Part shown: piece by piece, positions 5,696 to 10,950 of the stretch
Layout of the letters: every line of letters begins with the position of its first letter
Position numbering within the stretch: the stretch's first letter is position 1
NCBI GenBank assembly: GCA_031282235.1
Contig: JAITED010000154.1
Coordinates: 1-10,950 of the forward strand
DNA length: 10,950 nt
Source of the DNA: Propionibacteriaceae bacterium
GTDB lineage: Bacteria > Actinomycetota > Actinomycetes > Propionibacteriales > Propionibacteriaceae
Direction of reading: 5' to 3'
Notes under the pieces: model-generated
Told to the model about the DNA's origin: nothing
The model's input: only the letters and a program-made list of their open reading frames with translations
Databases searched by the model: none
Position numbers and translations under genes: made by a program

Positions 5696-6696
5696 TTGAA
5701 AAGTTAGTAAAAGCACACCGCCTACGTCCCCGCGCGGAACACTCGGTGCTGTTCGACTCCCCCGGGCCGCGCACCAAACGCGTAATCGCCGTCGCCAACG
5801 TCATCGGGGTGGCGTTAGTGGCAGCGCTCATCTACTACGTCGGCGTGCAGTTGGGCGAAAAAGGCCAACTGGATGCCGACAAATGGCGCGTCGTAGTTGA
5901 CCCGCAGAGTTGGACATCGTTCTTCCTGCCCGGTCTGCTCAATACGTTCCGCGCCGCCTTAGTGGCTATCGTCGGAGCTATCGTCTTTGGGTTGGTGTTC
6001 GGCGTGGGGCGGCTTTCGATGAATCCGCTGCTCAGAAGGGTGTGCGGCACCATCGTAGAGTTCCTGCGCGCCGTACCCGTGCTGATGATGATGCTTTTCC
6101 TCTGGAGCTTCTTGGGCAGAATGGGGCTGCCAAACCCTGACTTTTGGGCGGTCTCCTGCGCCCTCATCCTCTATAACGGCTCCGTAGTGGCCGAGTTGGT
6201 GCGCGCTGGCGTAATCAACCTGCCCAAAGGCCAACATGAGGCTGCGGAAGCCATCGGGCTCACCAGAGCGCAGGCGTTACGCTACGTACTGGTGCCGCAG
6301 GCGCTGATGGCTATGTTGCCCGCGCTCATCGCACAACTCGTGGTGGCGCTCAAGGACTCCGCGCTCGGCGTAGCCATCGGCTACTCCGAACTGTTGCGGG
6401 AAGCGCAGGTGCTAGGCACCCCGTATCGCACGTTGCAGACCCTCGTGGTGGCCTCAACCGTATTCATCATCATCAACTACCTGCTCGGTAAAGCGGGCGA
6501 AAAGCTGGCCGCGCGTATGAAAGGCCGCACCTCCCGACTCACTGACGACTTCGCTGATGACATCCCCATGAACGTCTCCGCGCTCGCTTCCGAAGCGATG
6601 CTGGCCGCTGTTGACCGCGATGGCTACAACGAGCAGAACCTACGTGGCGAGCCCGGCTGGTTAGACGATGACATGTTCGAGACCCCACACCGGTAA
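5692..6696 (+). CDS. gluD: Amino-acid (glutamate-type) ABC transporter permease, second subunit
   Basis: This is the second permease subunit, 334 residues, starting inside the gluC stop (ATGA overlap). A basic cytoplasmic N-terminus (1-30) precedes a first hydrophobic helix (31-52), then the permease domain: GLLNTFRAALVAIVGAIVFG at 81-100, VEFLRAVPVLMMMLFLW at 122-138, EAA loop HEAAEAIGLTRAQALR (182-197) with YVLVPQAL after it, KDSALG at 221-226 and a last helix near 250-265. It ends with an unusual, mostly acidic soluble tail of about 55 residues (280-334, including TDDFADDIP and GWLDDDMF). Related GluD proteins, as I recall, are usually shorter. The tail should face the cytoplasm near GluA; its role is unknown. 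Confidence 0.93.
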   Translation: MIEKLVKAHRLRPRAEHSVLFDSPGPRTKRVIAVANVIGVALVAALIYYVGVQLGEKGQLDADKWRVVVDPQSWTSFFLPGLLNTFRAALVAIVGAIVFGLVFGVGRLSMNPLLRRVCGTIVEFLRAVPVLMMMLFLWSFLGRMGLPNPDFWAVSCALILYNGSVVAELVRAGVINLPKGQHEAAEAIGLTRAQALRYVLVPQALMAMLPALIAQLVVALKDSALGVAIGYSELLREAQVLGTPYRTLQTLVVASTVFIIINYLLGKAGEKLAARMKGRTSRLTDDFADDIPMNVSALASEAMLAAVDRDGYNEQNLRGEPGWLDDDMFETPHR

Positions 6697-6706
6697 CCTT
6701 TAACAC

Positions 6707-7198
6707 ATGCAGGTAACCGTTCGACACCACTATGATGCCCCACCCGCTGCGGTGTATGCGATGCTCACCGATGCCGCGTTTTTGGAATCGCTGCTGACAG
6801 AAGCGGGCGCGCTCAACCATAAAATCGACGTGGTGGGTTCGCGTACCACGGCAACGGTTGAGGTAGCGGCTCCGGAAGCCGCACGGCGTTTCACTGGGGC
6901 GACGCTCACTGCGACACTGACTATCGATTGGGGCACGGCTCGCCCCGATGGTTCCCACCGAGGGCCGATTACGGTGGTTTTTGAGAAACTGCCAGCAAAG
7001 CTGAGCGGCACCGCAACCCTCTCCCCCACAGCTACCGGCACCGACACTGGCACCACGGTGGCATACGATGCCGACTTCACTATCTCTATCCCGTTCGTGG
7101 GGCGCAAACTGGAAGCCACCGCCGCCCCCTACGTGATGCGGATTATTGACGCGCAGCAGCCAAGAGGTACAGCATGGCTCGCGGAGCACAGCGCCTGA
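6707..7198 (+). CDS. DUF2505 family protein (SRPBCC-like fold)
   Basis: The 163-residue protein opens with MQVTVRHHYDAPPAAVYAML, the start typical of START/SRPBCC-like proteins, and matches the pattern of actinobacterial DUF2505: a helix with the sequence DAAFLESLLTEAGA, strands carrying TATVEV and TATLTIDW, a stretch SGTATLSPTATGTDTGTTV, and a final helix VGRKLEATAAPYVMRIID. This fold makes a deep hydrophobic pocket in known relatives, but no ligand or reaction is established. No signal peptide is present. It starts 10 bp after gluD and so is probably the last gene of the operon, although no Shine-Dalgarno precedes its ATG, which suggests coupling to gluD translation. A link to glutamate uptake is not implied by the sequence. 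Confidence 0.82.
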   Translation: MQVTVRHHYDAPPAAVYAMLTDAAFLESLLTEAGALNHKIDVVGSRTTATVEVAAPEAARRFTGATLTATLTIDWGTARPDGSHRGPITVVFEKLPAKLSGTATLSPTATGTDTGTTVAYDADFTISIPFVGRKLEATAAPYVMRIIDAQQPRGTAWLAEHSA

Positions 7199-7206
7199 AA
7201 CCGCTA

Positions 7207-7226
7207 GTCAGTTGAGGAAAACTGAC
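7207..7226. terminator. Hairpin between convergent genes, candidate bidirectional terminator
   Basis: GTCAGTT-GAGGAA-AACTGAC is a perfect 7-bp stem filling most of the 28-bp gap between the stops of the DUF2505 gene and the DUF6912-like gene. Flanking T-tracts are poor on both strands (CTTATA on plus), so termination strength is uncertain, but position favours this role. Confidence 0.5.
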
Positions 7227-7742
7227 CTAACTTATACGTTCAGCTAAATACGCGGACAGTTCGGTGATGTCGTGCCAGAGCAGATCCGTCTCGTCGATGA
7301 GCGCGCTCACCTCGGGCAGTTCCCACGCATCATCTACGCTCAACCCCTGCGCAACTGCGGCAGCGGTGCGTATTAACGCTGCTGTGGCGGCGGTATCAGC
7401 GTCGCAGAAGAAAGCCGTCACATACGCCGCTGGCAACGTCTCCAACTGGATGCCGCCGTTGAGCGCTTCGCTCTCCCAAACGCTGTTGGGCAGCTCTGCC
7501 GGTGGTTCCGCCACCAACACCCGCCGCTCACCGTATTGCGTCAACGCCGCGAGCGCAGCCACCGTCAACGCGGCGAACTCCACCGCCTCCGCGCCGCTCT
7601 CCGCAATACCAAACGACTCCGCTAACTCCGCACTCGCCCGAAAAGCGGGCACATCGCACAGCGTCTCCCCCGCCAGCACCCTTTGCGCCGCCGCCACCGA
7701 CACCGGAACAAACACCAACCGTGCCGTGTCCGTATCACCCAT
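7227..7742 (-). CDS. DUF6912-like conserved actinobacterial protein
   Basis: The 171-residue soluble protein opens ARLVFVPVSVAAAQRVLAG, followed by VPAFRASAELAESFG, an EFAALTVAALAAL helix, RRVLVAEPP, and a LPAAYVTAFFCDADTAATAA segment. This order resembles the actinobacterial DUF6912 proteins (family name from memory). The fold and role are unknown; it is Ala/Glu rich, acidic, and has no signal peptide or catalytic motif I can recognise. AGAGGG lies 6 nt before the ATG, partly inside the 19-bp gap after secA, so it is very likely co-transcribed with secA. Neighbourhood to secA is the only functional hint. Confidence 0.75.
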   Translation of the reverse strand: MGDTDTARLVFVPVSVAAAQRVLAGETLCDVPAFRASAELAESFGIAESGAEAVEFAALTVAALAALTQYGERRVLVAEPPAELPNSVWESEALNGGIQLETLPAAYVTAFFCDADTAATAALIRTAAAVAQGLSVDDAWELPEVSALIDETDLLWHDITELSAYLAERIS

Positions 7743-7761
7743 CCCTTACCCTCTACTTTCG

Positions 7762-10554
<2,793 letters not shown>

Positions 10555-10574
10555 GTCGAGTTCGTCCTCACTTA

Positions 10575-10603
10575 GCTATAAAGACCTGTTCCAGACCTAT
10601 CAA
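10575..10603 (-). promoter_or_regulatory. Promoter of secA
   Basis: On the minus strand TTGATA (10598-10603) and TATAGC (10575-10580) are separated by exactly 17 bp, close to the housekeeping sigma consensus. Transcription should start near 10568, giving a leader of only about 15 nt before the GTG at 10552-10554, with GAGGA at its very 5' end. Confidence 0.7.
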
Positions 10604-10705
10604 GAGCCATCCCGTCATTTACCGACGGCGGCACTCCGCACAGTCTACCGTCTGAAACGCTCTCAGCATCGCTCGCATTCCCACACCCCGCACCCCCACC
10701 CCGTC

Positions 10706-10745
10706 ATGCTGCGCGCAGTGAGCGCAGCGAACGCAGTCGCAGTAT
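10706..10745. repeat. Hairpin-forming intergenic repeat-like element
   Basis: ATGCTGCG (10706-10713) pairs with CGCAGTAT (10738-10745) over 8 bp with one G-U, enclosing a GC-rich loop made of near-repeated GCGCAG/ACGCAG units. With its flanks (CCCCGTCATGCTG at the left, CGCAGTATCCAG at the right) it resembles the dispersed 'GTCATTCTGAGCG...GAATCC' repeats seen between genes in many bacteria. The likeness is from memory. Confidence 0.5.
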
Positions 10746-10760
10746 CCAGAAACATGCAGC

Positions 10761-10850
10761 GCGAACAACTCAACCACCACCCTTAATTACTGACACCGCG
10801 AACAACTCAACCACCACCCTTAAATACTGACACCGCGAACAACCCAACCC
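10761..10850. repeat. 37-bp tandem direct repeat, 2.4 copies
   Basis: Two units of 37 bp, 10761-10797 and 10798-10834, begin GCGAACAACTCAACC and end TACTGACACC; they differ at a single base (TTAATTA against TTAAATA). A third, partial unit of about 16 bp (10835-10850) has diverged in two positions. The copies abut without spacers, so this is not a CRISPR array. No reading frame uses them convincingly. They lie about 160 bp upstream of the secA promoter. Confidence 0.85.
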
Positions 10851-10950
10851 GGCGAAAGATGATTCACGGTGCCAGAACTAAAGATTGTGGCCAACCCTAT
10901 CGCGATGCATGACCGCAAGGCTGTCTCATCCGATGGGGCTGTCTCACATC
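10851..10950. repeat. Right-edge non-coding stretch with short direct repeat
   Basis: GGCTGTCTCA occurs at 10919-10928 and 10937-10946, an 18-bp period. A plus-strand frame from a GTG at 10869-10871 is open to the window edge (27 codons) and a minus-strand frame is also open from the edge to about 10820, but neither has a clear ribosome site or recognisable sequence. The repeat could mark the end of a mobile element beginning to the right; this is a guess. Confidence 0.3.

Noticed and set aside
10761..10850. CRISPR array
   Set aside because: The repeats are 37 bp long but directly adjacent with no spacers, and no cas gene is nearby.
10869..10950. Start of a plus-strand gene at GTG 10869-10871
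   Set aside because: Only 27 codons are visible, the ribosome site is poor and the protein sequence is unfamiliar; kept only as a note in the right-edge entry.

Overview
The window reads as chromosomal DNA of an actinobacterium. The evidence is a GluABCD-type amino-acid ABC transporter cluster, an actinobacterial-style SecA of 930 residues with a SEC-C zinc tail, DUF2505 and DUF6912 type proteins, frequent GTG/TTG starts, leaderless-looking promoters and fairly high GC. A member of the Actinomycetales/Actinomycetaceae is my best guess, but the sequence alone does not fix the genus.

Layout, left to right. A minus-strand surface or secreted protein runs off the left edge (start 497). A 285-bp AT-rich gap holds its leader and a 16-bp palindrome. 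Two minus-strand genes follow, a PHP-domain phosphoesterase (start 2837) and tryptophanyl-tRNA synthetase (start 1889), read in the order PHP then trpS and probably co-transcribed. Divergent from them is a plus-strand operon, gluA (ATPase), gluB (binding lipoprotein), gluC and gluD (permeases), followed 10 bp later by a DUF2505 gene. Convergent to that is a minus-strand pair, secA then a DUF6912-like gene. The last ~400 bp, upstream of secA, holds a good secA promoter, a hairpin repeat resembling dispersed intergenic repeats, 2.4 copies of a 37-bp tandem repeat and a short direct repeat at the right edge.

The main find is gluB. Its protein looks like a naturally circularly permuted GluB. The segment that normally forms the C-terminus of this family (KVVG..PF..E.YG.G, then VN.AI.EM..DGTW, then YTPNA..N.P) lies directly after the lipobox and a Thr-rich linker. 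The normal N-terminal core (LTIGIKFDQP.LGF) follows it, and the protein stops just after VTTDDIILAGLAA, where other members continue into that missing C-terminus. All parts of the fold seem present, the frame is intact, and the gene sits in a complete transporter operon, so I read it as a working rearranged protein rather than a fragment.

How the genes work together: GluB, tethered to the membrane, should deliver glutamate or a related amino acid to GluC-GluD, powered by GluA. A strong intercistronic hairpin between gluB and gluC probably lowers permease expression relative to the binding protein. SecA drives export of proteins such as GluB and the left-edge surface protein. TrpRS belongs to the GDRPTG-type clade that resembles the 'TrpRS II' form. 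The PHP, DUF2505 and DUF6912 proteins have no firmly known cellular role here.
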